A DNA stretch of 64,000 bases. Source: Paenibacillus protaetiae (GTDB lineage Bacteria; Bacillota; Bacilli; Paenibacillales; Paenibacillaceae). Below are positions 25,767 through 35,178 of this stretch, piece by piece (within the stretch, counting starts at the first letter, position 1; each line of letters begins with the position of its first letter). The translations under genes and the position numbers were made by a program. The notes below the pieces were generated by a model. That model did no database searches. It saw only the letters and a program-made list of their open reading frames with translations, and had not been told where the DNA came from. The DNA lies in assembly GCF_004135365.1 (NCBI RefSeq), contig NZ_CP035492.1, positions 1,426,001-1,490,000 of the forward strand, given 5' to 3'.

Positions 25767-25803
25767 AAAAAGCCGCCCGGCGTTACAATGCCGGGCGGCT
25801 TTT
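25767..25803. terminator. GC-rich terminator downstream of the VOC gene
   Basis: AAAAAGCCGCCCGGC pairs with GCCGGGCGGCTTTT. It sits 30 nt past the VOC gene stop and can act in both directions. Confidence 0.85.
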
Positions 25804-25835
25804 GTTGACTTGCATGTAATGAAATGGCGTCAAAG

Positions 25836-26252
25836 TTAGGCTTCGCCAAGATTAAGCTGCCATAATACGCCGTAAGGGTCGGTCACTTGTCCGTACAGCT
25901 TGCTCCAGAACGTTTCCTGAAGCTCCATATTAACTTCCCCGCCAACTTTCAGCTTATGAAAAATACGCTTCAGCTGCTCTTCATCGTTGGTGGAAATCGA
26001 CAAGGTGATGTTACTGCCAACGGTAAAAGCCATTCCAGGGAAAACGTCGGAAAACATGACCGTGCTGCCCAATATTTTCATATTGGCGTGCATAACGAGA
26101 TCCTTTGCTTCTTCCGGCAACGGATGATCCGGGTTTGGCGGAGAATCGCCAAATCGTATAATAGCCGGCGCTTCCGCCTCAAATGCATCCGCGTAAAAAG
26201 CGATTGCTTCACGCGCATTCCCGTTAAAATTAAAATATACGTCAATTGGCAT
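25836..26252 (-). CDS. VOC/glyoxalase-fold protein, PhnB-like
   Basis: 138-residue member of the PhnB-like (3-demethylubiquinone methyltransferase-like) VOC group. It starts MPIDVYFNFNGNAREAIAFY, has LVMHANMKILGSTVMFSDV in the middle and ends with KLYGQVTDPYGVLWQLNL, the standard pattern. AAAGGGGA precedes the ATG. Biological substrate unknown. Monocistronic. Confidence 0.87.
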   Translation of the reverse strand: MPIDVYFNFNGNAREAIAFYADAFEAEAPAIIRFGDSPPNPDHPLPEEAKDLVMHANMKILGSTVMFSDVFPGMAFTVGSNITLSISTNDEEQLKRIFHKLKVGGEVNMELQETFWSKLYGQVTDPYGVLWQLNLGEA

Positions 26253-26338
26253 CGTTTATTCCCCTTTCAGCTAACCTCCCCCTATACATTCTTGCCGCTA
26301 AGCTATAATCCTTCCCCGAGGCCAAGCTTTAATAAACT

Positions 26339-27781
26339 TTAACCCGATGTTATATTCGCTTTGGAATCTGCCGGCCAATGGCCGGTAAACTCCTGCTCGT
26401 CATATTCAAAGAATCGTCGCAAAATCATTTCCTTATCATCCAAAAACAGCTGATCGGCGATGGCGGATACGATTTTGGGCACTGCAAACCGAATGCCTGA
26501 CAGAGCAGATGCGGAAATGCCGCAGCTAATAAGCGCGGAATAATTAAAGGCAAACAAGCCGTGCAGCAGCCTGCTTCCTTCTTCGCTTCGGCCTGTAAAC
26601 GCAAAACCGGGCGATAAATACGGATGGGCGTCGAGAACAGGACTAGCAGCCGGGTCATGCGGCAGGCCGGTCCGGTCTCCCCATCGGGCAATGTGTTTCT
26701 CCAGCAGCTTTAGCTCCGGACGCAAAGCCGGGTCCGTTAATAAGCCGGTGCTGATAAGCAAATAATCAAACGAATGCCAGCCTTGTGGCGTGCGGACAGA
26801 CGGTCCGTCCGCCGTCTCGCGGACTTCCAGCCACGGCGCATCAAGATGCAGGTGAAATCCGGGCCAGGCAGACGCCTGGTTAAATGTATCATTCGTCGGC
26901 GGCTGATTATTTTTGAAGAAATGCGCCATCACGCTGTATTTATCTTCGTCAGGCAAGCTGTAGTAACGTTCGATCATGCCGGATGTCTCCATTTGCCGGA
27001 TCGGGTTAATGCGCGGCATTTCTTTGCGGCGGACAAATACATGCGCTTCTTCCGCCCCTTCCGCCAGCGCAAAATGGGCATTATCAAAAGCGGACGCCCC
27101 GCCGCCCAGTATCGCAATCCGCTTGCCTTTCAGCGGTTCAAAATCGACCATCCCGGACGTATGGGCATACCAGCGGGGCGACAAATGATCCGCTATGAAC
27201 GAAGGCACATGCCATTCTCCGCCGCCTTGTATACCGGTTGCCAGCACCACTTTACGGGCCAGCAGCCTGGAAGAGGGCGCTCCCGCTCCTTCAATGGACA
27301 GCCTGTAGACGCCATCTTGGACCGGTTCGATCAGCGTCAGCTTCACTTCGTTCCGCACCGGCAGCTTTAACTCGTCCCGGTACCAGCGCAAGTAGCTCAT
27401 CCATTCCTTGCGCGGAATTTTATCAAGCGCTTCCCAGCCCTCCGGTCCATGCTGCGCTTCCCACCATGCGCGAAATGTCAGCGACGGCACGCCAAGGTCG
27501 ATGGACGTCAAATGTTTAGGCGTCCGCAGCGTCCGCATCCGGGCGTAGGTTTCCCACGGCCCCTCCAGGCCGGCTTTATTCTCGTCAATGACCAGAATGT
27601 TGGCAACCCGTTCCTTCATCAGCCCAAATGCAATGCCAAGCCCGCTTTGCCCGCCGCCAACAATTACAACATCATAAACATGTCCTTCGGAGTGCGCATG
27701 CGGCATGACCCAGCCGGCACCGCCGTATGCGAGGCAGGCAAGCTCCATTTGCACCCGTTCATGTAAAGCTTCCAGGCTCAT
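26339..27781 (-). CDS. NAD(P)/FAD-dependent oxidoreductase, flavin monooxygenase-like
   Basis: Contains an N-terminal FAD-binding motif VVIVGGGQSGLGIAFGLM (near residue 36) and a second Rossmann motif RIAILGGGASAFDNAHFAL near residue 220, the two-nucleotide-site layout of flavin-containing and Baeyer-Villiger-like monooxygenases. 480 residues, GAAAGGAAGG before the ATG. Substrate not predictable; neighbours (VOC protein, TetM-like GTPase) give no pathway. Confidence 0.8.
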   Translation of the reverse strand: MSLEALHERVQMELACLAYGGAGWVMPHAHSEGHVYDVVIVGGGQSGLGIAFGLMKERVANILVIDENKAGLEGPWETYARMRTLRTPKHLTSIDLGVPSLTFRAWWEAQHGPEGWEALDKIPRKEWMSYLRWYRDELKLPVRNEVKLTLIEPVQDGVYRLSIEGAGAPSSRLLARKVVLATGIQGGGEWHVPSFIADHLSPRWYAHTSGMVDFEPLKGKRIAILGGGASAFDNAHFALAEGAEEAHVFVRRKEMPRINPIRQMETSGMIERYYSLPDEDKYSVMAHFFKNNQPPTNDTFNQASAWPGFHLHLDAPWLEVRETADGPSVRTPQGWHSFDYLLISTGLLTDPALRPELKLLEKHIARWGDRTGLPHDPAASPVLDAHPYLSPGFAFTGRSEEGSRLLHGLFAFNYSALISCGISASALSGIRFAVPKIVSAIADQLFLDDKEMILRRFFEYDEQEFTGHWPADSKANITSG

Positions 27782-27943
27782 AGCTATCCTTCCTTTCTTG
27801 CCACCACATTCATGTCAGAATACTTAACATATATAATGCTGATTGTAACTTGAACGCTCCATAGCGGAAAGAGCAGAAGGCAATATTCGTCATTGCGCCT
27901 AACGAAGCCGGCATTCATTGTTCATCTTCACGAGAAATCCGCA

Positions 27944-27972
27944 TCAAAAAAAACGCCGGCCGGCAGCGGATG
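27944..27972 (-). terminator. Possible terminator of the TetM-like gene
   Basis: On the minus strand a GC-rich segment (GCTGCCGGCCGGCG) runs into eight T. The exact stem is unclear because the core is palindromic without a loop; a larger fold with upstream GC-rich sequence is needed. Confidence 0.4.
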
Positions 27973-28003
27973 AACCCGCAGCGCGATCGGAGTTTGACGG
28001 TGC

Positions 28004-29968
28004 TTATTTGATTTTGATGCTTAAATACGATTCAACATCTGTCCACGGGATGCTGAAGCCTTTGCCTTTGGCGCAAAATATCGAAGATGACGTATATTCC
28101 GGGTCGGCGTCCTTATCGTATTGCCTATCTGCAATAATCCGTTCCGCCTGGTGGCATGGACGGTATCCGGCCAGCTTCAGCGATAATGCCCCTTTGCCTT
28201 TCGTATAGGATGCGAGCTCCGCTGCATAATTCATAAAAGTGGCGACCGGCGCTGCGCCGGACATAACGGCGGTATCGCCATACATTTCCGGCGGATCAAA
28301 GGTGCCGTGCGCCTGCTGGATGTCTGACATGGCCCGGCCGATCTGATCAATGCCGACCGTCAGCTTAAACGCATAATACGGCTCCAGCAGCATACTGCTT
28401 GTTTTCTCCAAACCTTGGCGGAACGCCCGCAGCGCGGCCTCGCGAAAATCGCCGCCGGACGTATGCTTGTTGTGCGAGCGGCCGGTGAGGAGCGTTATCG
28501 TCACATCTGTTACCGGCGAGCCGGCAAGCAATCCGCGATGCTCTTTCTCTGTCATATACTGGCCGATGACATGCTGAAACCCTCCTGCTAAATCATCCGG
28601 GTGACAGTGGTTGATGAACGTTACGCCGCTGTTCCGGGGGGCCGGATCGATTTGCAGATGCACCTCGGCAAAATGGCCTAACGGCTCGAAATGACCGTAG
28701 CCGATCGTTGTGCCGGTTATCGTTTCTTTATATAAAATTTCCGGCGGGCCGAAGGAAACGTTCATCTGAAAGCGTTCCGCAATAAGATGCTCCAGCACTT
28801 CCAGCTGGATCGTGCCCATCACATGGACTTGAATTTCTTGCAGCGCTTCATCCCAAACGACGCCAAGCGAAGGATCTTCTGCATCCAGCTGCCGGAAAAA
28901 GCGGAGCGCCTCACGGGCAGGCATAGACGGCTCCAGCAGCACTTTTGACTTTAACGCAGGCGCCAGTTCATAGCGGGCGCGCTCCTTCTGCTCACCCAGC
29001 CCGTCCCCGGCCTCTGCCGAAGACAAGCCGGTGACAACTGCCAGCTGCCCGGCATATACCCGGTCCGAAGCTATCCATTTGGGTCCGCTGCAGCTACGGA
29101 TCGATGTAATTTTCTCCTGTTTGGCCTCACCGGAGGCATCCGTGTAAGCAAGTTCATCGCGGACGCTCAGCCCTCCTTGCGTCAGCTTCATGTAAGTGAG
29201 GCGCACCCCTTGCTGATCGTGGCGGATTTTGTATACTTTTGCAGCAAACGGTTTGTGCCGGTCATAATCGGGTGCCATCAATAAAGACAAACACTCAAGA
29301 AAAACATCAATCCCTTGATCGAGCAGCGCCGATCCGCAAACGGCCGGAATAAGCCGGCGCTCGGCTACAAGCTTCTGCATAGCGGCCAGCACCTGCTCCC
29401 CGGCTGCTTCTCCTTCCAGGTACGACTCCAGCAGCTCTTCATCCCGCTCGGCTGCAAACTCTGCCGCATGTTCCGGAATGCCTCCGCTCATACCGGCATC
29501 CAGCAATAGGACGTCCGGCGACAAATGTTGCCGGATATGGTCCAGCACCGCTTCCGCATCGGCCCCGCTGCGATCCATTTTATTAATAAAGCACAAGGTT
29601 GGAATCCGGTGTTTCTCAAGCAGCCGCCACACGGTTTCCGTATGGCCTTCCACGCCTTCCACCGCGCTTATAATCACCACTGCATAATCCATCACTTGGA
29701 CTGCCCGCTCCATCTCCGCCGAAAAATCGACATGCCCGGGCGTATCAATCAAATCAAGTACAATATGCCCAAGCTTCATGACCGCTTGATCGGCAAATAT
29801 CGTAATGCCGCGCGCCTTTTCCAGCTCGTGGCTGTCCAAATAAGCGTCCCGGTGATCCACTCTTCCGCGGCTGCGTATACTTCCGGTATGATAAAGAAGC
29901 TGCTCGGCAAATGTTGTTTTCCCTGCGTCAACATGGGCAAGCAAGCCGATTGTTGCATATTGTTCCAC
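28004..29968 (-). CDS. TetM-like ribosomal-protection-type translational GTPase
   Basis: EF-G-like GTPase. G1 is LLAHVDAGKTTF, G3 DTPGHVDF and G4 NKMD; domains II-V follow, including HTSGGDFREAALRAFRQGL and a C-terminal SSSIFCAKGKGF that marks the TetM/TetP-related group. Relatives release tetracycline from the ribosome, but chromosomal paralogues in Bacillales often have no proven resistance role. GTG at 29968 starts the protein at VEQYATIGLLAHVD, giving 654 residues (TetM about 640); the frame is open to a TTG at 30040 but the added residues look unrelated. Monocistronic. Confidence 0.85.
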   Translation of the reverse strand: MEQYATIGLLAHVDAGKTTFAEQLLYHTGSIRSRGRVDHRDAYLDSHELEKARGITIFADQAVMKLGHIVLDLIDTPGHVDFSAEMERAVQVMDYAVVIISAVEGVEGHTETVWRLLEKHRIPTLCFINKMDRSGADAEAVLDHIRQHLSPDVLLLDAGMSGGIPEHAAEFAAERDEELLESYLEGEAAGEQVLAAMQKLVAERRLIPAVCGSALLDQGIDVFLECLSLLMAPDYDRHKPFAAKVYKIRHDQQGVRLTYMKLTQGGLSVRDELAYTDASGEAKQEKITSIRSCSGPKWIASDRVYAGQLAVVTGLSSAEAGDGLGEQKERARYELAPALKSKVLLEPSMPAREALRFFRQLDAEDPSLGVVWDEALQEIQVHVMGTIQLEVLEHLIAERFQMNVSFGPPEILYKETITGTTIGYGHFEPLGHFAEVHLQIDPAPRNSGVTFINHCHPDDLAGGFQHVIGQYMTEKEHRGLLAGSPVTDVTITLLTGRSHNKHTSGGDFREAALRAFRQGLEKTSSMLLEPYYAFKLTVGIDQIGRAMSDIQQAHGTFDPPEMYGDTAVMSGAAPVATFMNYAAELASYTKGKGALSLKLAGYRPCHQAERIIADRQYDKDADPEYTSSSIFCAKGKGFSIPWTDVESYLSIKIK

Positions 29969-30199
29969 CGTCTGGTCACGTCCTCTATGTACAAAAATAG
30001 CGATATTGCCATTGTAAAAGATGCTTCGCTTGTTAAGCAATCGGTTTCCGGCTGAATAACCGGTTCAAAAATGTTTTAAAATGCATACAAACCGATGTAT
30101 AGGCATAGGCGCTGTACGTGTACCATAAAATATTACAAGCTATTGTTCTCGCGAAACGGCTTCATTTGGTGTAGGATAAAGATAAAGGAGTTGTCATAC

Positions 30200-30676
30200 A
30201 TGTCACAAGAAGAAGTTATTTTAACCAAAGAAGGCATCGAAAAGCTCGAACAGGAGCTGGAGGAGCTTAAAGTCGTCAAGCGCAGAGAGCTTGCGGAACG
30301 GATCAAAGTCGCGATCAGCTACGGCGACCTGAAAGAAAACAGCGAATACCACTCCGCCAAAGAAGAGCAGGCCTTTATGGAAACGCGTATCGCTACGATC
30401 GAAAAAATGCTGCGCAAAGCGCGTGTTATTGATTCCCGCAGCTTGGATACATCGAAAGTATTTGTAGGTTCCACCGTCATTCTGCATGATGTCGAGTTCG
30501 ATGAAACGCTGGAGTACAAGCTGGTTGGACCTGCGGAAGCGGATGTTAACAACAACCGGATCTCTTATGAAAGTCCGCTTGGCAAAGCGCTTATCGGCAA
30601 AACTGTCGGCAGCAGAATTGATGTTGAAGCGCCCGTCGGCATCATTTCGTACAAGCTTCTCGAAATTAAAGGCTAA
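30200..30676 (+). CDS. greA: Transcription elongation factor GreA
   Basis: Rescues backtracked RNA polymerase by stimulating transcript cleavage. The N-terminal coiled coil (LTKEGIEKLEQELEELKVVK) carries the acidic tip region (SYGDLKENSEYHSAKEEQ), and the C-terminal FKBP-like domain ends with SYKLLEI. 158 residues exactly as expected. ATG at 30200 has AAAGGAG; the earlier in-frame ATG at 30095 does not. Own terminator follows. Confidence 0.96.
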   Translation: MSQEEVILTKEGIEKLEQELEELKVVKRRELAERIKVAISYGDLKENSEYHSAKEEQAFMETRIATIEKMLRKARVIDSRSLDTSKVFVGSTVILHDVEFDETLEYKLVGPAEADVNNNRISYESPLGKALIGKTVGSRIDVEAPVGIISYKLLEIKG

Positions 30677-30686
30677 CAGCTTCTAC

Positions 30687-30717
30687 AAGCTCCGCGCGCT
30701 GACGCGGAGCTTTTTTT
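30687..30717 (+). terminator. Terminator of greA
   Basis: GCTCCGCG/CGCGGAGC stem with a 6-nt loop followed by T7. Confidence 0.92.
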
Positions 30718-30763
30718 ATATGCAAAGAGAACCAATATTCTCTCTCCGACTGATCATGGCGGC

Positions 30764-30805
30764 TTGACAAATCATTTCGATGTCCTTATAGTTGTTATGA
30801 CAACT
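30764..30805 (+). promoter_or_regulatory. Promoter with MarR-type operator for the marR-MFS operon
   Basis: -35 TTGACA (30764-30769), 17-bp spacer, -10 TATAGT (30787-30792). A perfect inverted repeat AGTTGT-TATG-ACAACT (30790-30805, extendable to TAGTTGT/ACAACTA) overlaps the -10 end, which is where an autorepressing MarR protein would block polymerase. Confidence 0.82.
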
Positions 30806-30830
30806 AATTAGGATGCGGGAGAGATTCAGG

Positions 30831-31292
30831 ATGAAATGCACGTCATTGGATACTTCAATCGGCTATTTGCTTGGCATCACTTATCGTAAATTGTCCAATC
30901 TGCTTCAGCTGCAGATCAAAAGCCTGGATATGACGCCGGAGCAATGGAGCGTGTTATACCGGATCAGCGAACGGGAAGGCATGATCCAGAAAGAAATCGG
31001 CGAACGCGCAGGCAAGGACAAGCCAACAACGACACGGATATTGGATCTGCTGGAAGGCAAAGGCTACATTTACCGCACACCCGGCGAACAAGATAAGCGT
31101 TCCTTCCAAATTTATGCGACCGAAGCCGGCAAACAAGTGATTCGCACTATAGCCCCCATTGAAATGCAAATGGTCGAAGATGCATCGGAAGGGCTGTCTG
31201 CCGAGCAATACGAGCAGCTTTTGGACTGGATCCGCCAAATTGACCGCAACGTCGACCGTTTAACAGAGAAATTAAGAGGAGAGATCGAATAG
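30831..31292 (+). CDS. MarR-family transcriptional regulator
   Basis: Winged-helix repressor. DNA-binding core: PEQWSVLYRISEREGM, IQKEIGERAGKDKPTTTRIL (recognition helix) and wing KGYIYRTPGEQDKRSFQIY. ATG at 30831 has GGGAGAG 6-7 nt upstream; the in-frame ATG at 30813 lacks spacing for a ribosome binding site. 153 residues. The stop overlaps the GTG of the downstream MFS gene (TAGTG), and the promoter carries a matching palindrome, so it probably controls itself and the transporter. Confidence 0.9.
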   Translation: MKCTSLDTSIGYLLGITYRKLSNLLQLQIKSLDMTPEQWSVLYRISEREGMIQKEIGERAGKDKPTTTRILDLLEGKGYIYRTPGEQDKRSFQIYATEAGKQVIRTIAPIEMQMVEDASEGLSAEQYEQLLDWIRQIDRNVDRLTEKLRGEIE

Positions 31293-32539
31293 TGGAAGAA
31301 CAACTAGAGCAACCTGCTTCAGCCAAACTTTGGACCAAATCGTTTATAGCGCTCACCGTCAGCTATTTGCTGCTTTTTTTATGTTTGCAAATGTTATTAT
31401 CCCCATTTCCGACTTATGTAAAAGACAAATTTAATCCAAGCGACTTTACCGTCAGCCTCGTCATCAGCGTATTTGCTTTTGCAGCCATCATCTCCCGCTT
31501 TGTTACCGCTTCTCTGATGCGGAACCATAAACGCAACCTGCCGATGATGTTTACCGGCCTTGCCCTTGCCTCTGTCGCAACGGCGATATACCCGTTTGCA
31601 AGTTCAGTTGCAGTGCTGCTCGTGCTGCGCGTCCTGTTTGGCATCGGCTTTGGTATGGCCAGCACGATTATGCCGACCATTGTAGCCAAAATCATCCCGG
31701 GGAACCGGATGGGCGAAGGCATCGGCTACTTCGGAATGTCCACGACACTGGCCATGTCGGTTGGCCCGATCATCGGCCTTTCCGTTCTGGACGGCTTTGG
31801 TTTTGGAACACTCGCCGCGATGGGAACGGCTGCAGGCATCATTTCGATGCCGCTTGCCCATATCGCAGCGGGCCGGCGCAAGCTGCCGGCGGCAAACGCC
31901 GCTTCAGTGCGAACTGCACCATCATCGCCCGGCGCCGCTCCTAAACCAAAAAGCCCGTTTAATAAGAAGCTGTTGCTGCCATGTGCGCTTAATGTGCTTC
32001 TATCGCTTACGTACGGCGGGCTGCTAAGCTTTCTGGCACTGTACGGCAAGGAAAAACATATCGGCAGCATTGCGTTGTTTTTCTTGTTTAACGCATTAGC
32101 CGCCTTTATTGTCCGGCCTATTTCGGGCCGCCTGTTCGACTCCAAGGGGCATATCGCCGTTATTGTACCCGGCGCAGTGTTCAGCTTTATCGGGCTTATT
32201 CTCATCTCTTACACGTCGTCGCTGCCGCTTCTGATCTTGTCCGGTTTATTTTATGGCATTGGATATGGCGCTATTCAGCCGACGCTGCAGGCGTGGATGC
32301 TGCAAATCTCGCAGCCGCATGAGCATGGCACGGCCAACGGTTTGTATTACAATGCGCTGGATTTTGGCGTAGCTATCGGCTCAATGCTGCTTGGCGTCAT
32401 CGCCTCCGCCACCAGCTACGGCATGATGTACCGGTTCAGCTCATTATCCATGGTGCTGTTTGTTGTAATCTATATCATTACACTGGCTGCTGTACGGCGG
32501 AAGCGCCAGCACAACGTCCAGCTTCAGCAAATGTCATAA
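31292..32539 (+). CDS. MFS transporter, probable drug/metabolite efflux
   Basis: About twelve hydrophobic segments in 415 residues, with a central Ala/Pro/Lys linker near residue 210 and MFS motif-like LMRNHKRNLPMM after helix 2 and GRLFDSKGHI in the second half. Starts at GTG overlapping the MarR stop by one base, with GAGGAGAG inside the MarR end. The MarR-MFS coupling suggests that an effector releasing the repressor induces export; the substrate is unknown. Confidence 0.88.
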   Translation: MEEQLEQPASAKLWTKSFIALTVSYLLLFLCLQMLLSPFPTYVKDKFNPSDFTVSLVISVFAFAAIISRFVTASLMRNHKRNLPMMFTGLALASVATAIYPFASSVAVLLVLRVLFGIGFGMASTIMPTIVAKIIPGNRMGEGIGYFGMSTTLAMSVGPIIGLSVLDGFGFGTLAAMGTAAGIISMPLAHIAAGRRKLPAANAASVRTAPSSPGAAPKPKSPFNKKLLLPCALNVLLSLTYGGLLSFLALYGKEKHIGSIALFFLFNALAAFIVRPISGRLFDSKGHIAVIVPGAVFSFIGLILISYTSSLPLLILSGLFYGIGYGAIQPTLQAWMLQISQPHEHGTANGLYYNALDFGVAIGSMLLGVIASATSYGMMYRFSSLSMVLFVVIYIITLAAVRRKRQHNVQLQQMS

Positions 32540-32543
32540 ACAA

Positions 32544-32584
32544 AACAAAGCAGGTTCTGCCCAGGGGCAGAACCTGCTTTGTTT
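32544..32584. terminator. Strong terminator between MFS and glutamine amidotransferase genes
   Basis: ACAAAGCAGGTTCTGCC pairs with GGCAGAACCTGCTTTGT around a short loop, followed by TTG-T; the A-rich left flank may serve the convergent gene. Confidence 0.88.
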
Positions 32585-32617
32585 GTAATGGGCGGATTGC
32601 ATAGATTTCTATAAAGC

Positions 32618-33316
32618 TTATATAAGCAGCGCCGGCTGGGCTACGCGATCCAGCAAATGATGCAGCAGCAGCTCGGACCGCCCGCTTTGGATATGCTGGC
32701 CGCGAATAGCCCCGGCGGATTGGATGTAAGGCGCTTCGCACAGCTCCTCCGCCCAGCGGTCCACCATCGTCTCCATACAGCTGTACGACGTTTCCAGATG
32801 GAATTGCAGCGCCAGTACGCGGTCGCCGTAAGCAAACGCCTGATGCGGCGTCGCTTCGGAATACGCAAGCAGCTCCGCCCCGTCCGGAAGCTCAAACACA
32901 TCCCCATGCCAATGAAAGCTGGGGAAGGAAGTTGGCATACCGGCAAAAAGCGGATGTTTAGAAGCCGTTCGATAAACCGTATGCCAGCCGATTTCCTTCA
33001 CCCGGTTGCGCGTTACTTTAGCGCCTAGCACTTCTGCAATCAATTGCGCGCCAAGGCAGATGCCGAGTATATGCTTGCCGCTATGGATCGCTTCGCGGAG
33101 AAACGCCTTCTCCTCGCGCAGCCAAGGATGGCTTTCTTCTTCATATACGCTCATCGGTCCGCCAAATATAACAAGCATATCGAAGTTGTCCTGGTGCGGA
33201 AACACTCCTCCGTTATTCGGCTCCATGACAGCCATCGTAAATCCGTTGCGCTTTGCCCACCGTTCGACCACCGATTCATCGTCAAAAGAAAAATGTTTTA
33301 ACGCCGCTATGCGCAT
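32618..33316 (-). CDS. Class I glutamine amidotransferase-like protein
   Basis: Triad-type GATase domain standing alone: nucleophile elbow GICLGAQLIAEVLGA, oxyanion FGGPMSVYEEE, and the His-x-Glu of LQFHLET near the end. 232 residues. It resembles the GMP-synthase-like amidotransferase group (YfeJ-like), in which the acceptor is often unknown. A sigma-A promoter lies at 33387-33416. Confidence 0.87.
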   Translation of the reverse strand: MRIAALKHFSFDDESVVERWAKRNGFTMAVMEPNNGGVFPHQDNFDMLVIFGGPMSVYEEESHPWLREEKAFLREAIHSGKHILGICLGAQLIAEVLGAKVTRNRVKEIGWHTVYRTASKHPLFAGMPTSFPSFHWHGDVFELPDGAELLAYSEATPHQAFAYGDRVLALQFHLETSYSCMETMVDRWAEELCEAPYIQSAGAIRGQHIQSGRSELLLHHLLDRVAQPALLI

Positions 33317-33386
33317 CTCCGTCTCCCGCCTTTCTCTCTAGTCTTTCATGCGGTTATGCCGCTTGCTTGCTGATCCTGTTTTTAAT

Positions 33387-33416
33387 ATTGTAATAGACAA
33401 TCTTTTTTCATGTCAA
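33387..33416 (-). promoter_or_regulatory. Sigma-A promoter of the amidotransferase gene
   Basis: Minus strand: -35 TTGACA (33411-33416), 18-bp spacer, -10 TACAAT (33387-33392). The leader is about 65 nt. Confidence 0.75.
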
Positions 33417-33538
33417 CTTTATTAACACGAACATTACTTGCATGGCGCCGGTGCTCTACCGTGCAGCTTATCCGGCTTTCATTTGTTTATCAAGACAGCT
33501 TATTCGCACCGAATCAGCCGTTTAAGCTATGCGCGCAC

Positions 33539-33592
33539 AAAAAAAGCCGCGTCTTTCCCGTTAACCCCCAGAGTTAACGGGAAAGACGCAGC
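33539..33592 (-). terminator. Long-stem terminator of araA
   Basis: GCTGCGTCTTTCCCGTTAAC pairs with GTTAACGGGAAAGACGCGGC (20 bp, one mismatch) around a 7-nt loop, with T7 next on the minus strand. Confidence 0.93.
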
Positions 33593-33622
33593 TTATCTTA
33601 GTAGCCTGGCGATACCCGCCTG

Positions 33623-35110
33623 TTACGACCGGTAATAAATATCGTTCCAGCGCAGCTCATTGCGCAGCCCGCGCACCGTTGTTTGTTTGTCAATAACAAC
33701 GGTTTCAATCCCGGCGGCTGCCGCCCAGTCCAGCAACTGTTCGGTTGTCGCTGTATATGAGAATACGGTGTGATGCGCCCCGCCGGCATAAATCCAGCTT
33801 TCCGCCGATTCCCGCAAGGACGGCTGCGGTTTCCAGAGCACACGCGCGACCGGGAGCTTCGGCATCGCTTGTTCCGGCTTCAACGCGTCCACCTCGTTAA
33901 TAATAAGCCGGAAGCGGCTGCCCAGATTAATAAGTGAGGCGACAACCGCCGCCCCTGTTCGGCCGTCAAACACAAGGCGCGCCGGATCTGCTTTGCCTCC
34001 AATGCCAAGCGGGTGCACTTCGACACGCGGACGGCTGTCCGCAATCGTCGGGCATACTTCCAGCATGTGCGCGCCCAACACCATTTCATTGCCTTTTTCG
34101 AGATGATAAGTGTAGTCCTCCATAAAGGACGTTCCTTGATTGCCGGCAATGAGCTTCACGACCCGGGTTAGAGCCGCTGTCTTCCAGTCGCCTTCGCCTC
34201 CAAAGCCGTAGCCTTGTTCCATCAGGCGCTGTACTGCAAGGCCTGGAAGCTGCTTCATGCCATACAAATCCTCAAATGTTGTCGTGAAGGCGGTGAAACC
34301 GCCCTCTTCCAAAAATGACTTCAAGCCAAGCTCGATTCGCGCCTGATAGCCAATCGACGCCCACGAAACTTCATTCTCGCGCGTTGCCTGCGCAATGTCG
34401 TAGACCGTTAAGTATTGTTCCAGCAGCGCTTTCACTTGTGCGTCGGAGACAGCGTTTACTCGTTCAGCCAAATCACCGATACCGTAGCCGCTAATCGACC
34501 AGCCGAACTTAATTTGCGCTTCGACCTTGTCGCCTTCGGTAACGGCAACTTCCCGCATATTATCGCCAAATCGCGCCACTTTCAGGCATCGGCTTTCCAT
34601 CTGTGCAGCAGCCGATGCCATCCAGCCGGCTATCCGCCCGCGCGTCTCCCCATCCTGCCAGTGGCCGGTCACGACTTTCCGTTCCAAGCCAAGCCGCGCG
34701 AAAATATGGCCAAATTCGCGGTCGCCATGCGCGGATTGATTCGTATTCATAAAATCCATATCAATCGTGTCCCACGGGATATCCCGGTTAAATTGCGTAT
34801 GCAGATGCAGCAGCGGCTTGCGAAGCTCCGCCAAGCCTGCAATCCACATTTTTGCCGGAGAGAACGTGTGCATCCAGGCGATAATGCCCGCACAGCTGCT
34901 GTCCGCTTTGGCTTCGACACATAATCGGTAAATCTCTTCCGGCGTTGTCGCCACCGGCTTACATTCAAGAGCATACGGAAACGTACGGTCCTCGTTAAAT
35001 GCATGAACGATCGCCCGGGAGTGATCAGCAACCTCTTCCAGCGTCTCCGGTCCGTACAAGTGCTGACTGCCGGTTACGAACCAAAACGTGTAGGGTTTTA
35101 CTTGCAGCAT
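33623..35110 (-). CDS. araA: L-arabinose isomerase
   Basis: Converts L-arabinose to L-ribulose, the first step of arabinose catabolism. The sequence begins MLQVKPYTFWFVTGSQHLYG and includes MHTFSPAKMWIAGL, GYGFGGEGDWKTAAL and SFMEDYTYHLEKGNE, all hallmark AraA blocks with the metal-binding Glu and His residues. 495 residues, as expected. AAGGAGGAAG precedes the ATG. No araB or araD is adjacent. Two AraR-like operators and a sigma-A promoter upstream imply arabinose induction. Confidence 0.96.
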   Translation of the reverse strand: MLQVKPYTFWFVTGSQHLYGPETLEEVADHSRAIVHAFNEDRTFPYALECKPVATTPEEIYRLCVEAKADSSCAGIIAWMHTFSPAKMWIAGLAELRKPLLHLHTQFNRDIPWDTIDMDFMNTNQSAHGDREFGHIFARLGLERKVVTGHWQDGETRGRIAGWMASAAAQMESRCLKVARFGDNMREVAVTEGDKVEAQIKFGWSISGYGIGDLAERVNAVSDAQVKALLEQYLTVYDIAQATRENEVSWASIGYQARIELGLKSFLEEGGFTAFTTTFEDLYGMKQLPGLAVQRLMEQGYGFGGEGDWKTAALTRVVKLIAGNQGTSFMEDYTYHLEKGNEMVLGAHMLEVCPTIADSRPRVEVHPLGIGGKADPARLVFDGRTGAAVVASLINLGSRFRLIINEVDALKPEQAMPKLPVARVLWKPQPSLRESAESWIYAGGAHHTVFSYTATTEQLLDWAAAAGIETVVIDKQTTVRGLRNELRWNDIYYRS

Positions 35111-35178
35111 AAGTGCTTCCTCCTTGAATAACCCGTTTGGATAAACGAAATAAATAACAAGGTAGGCTTATCGCTTTA

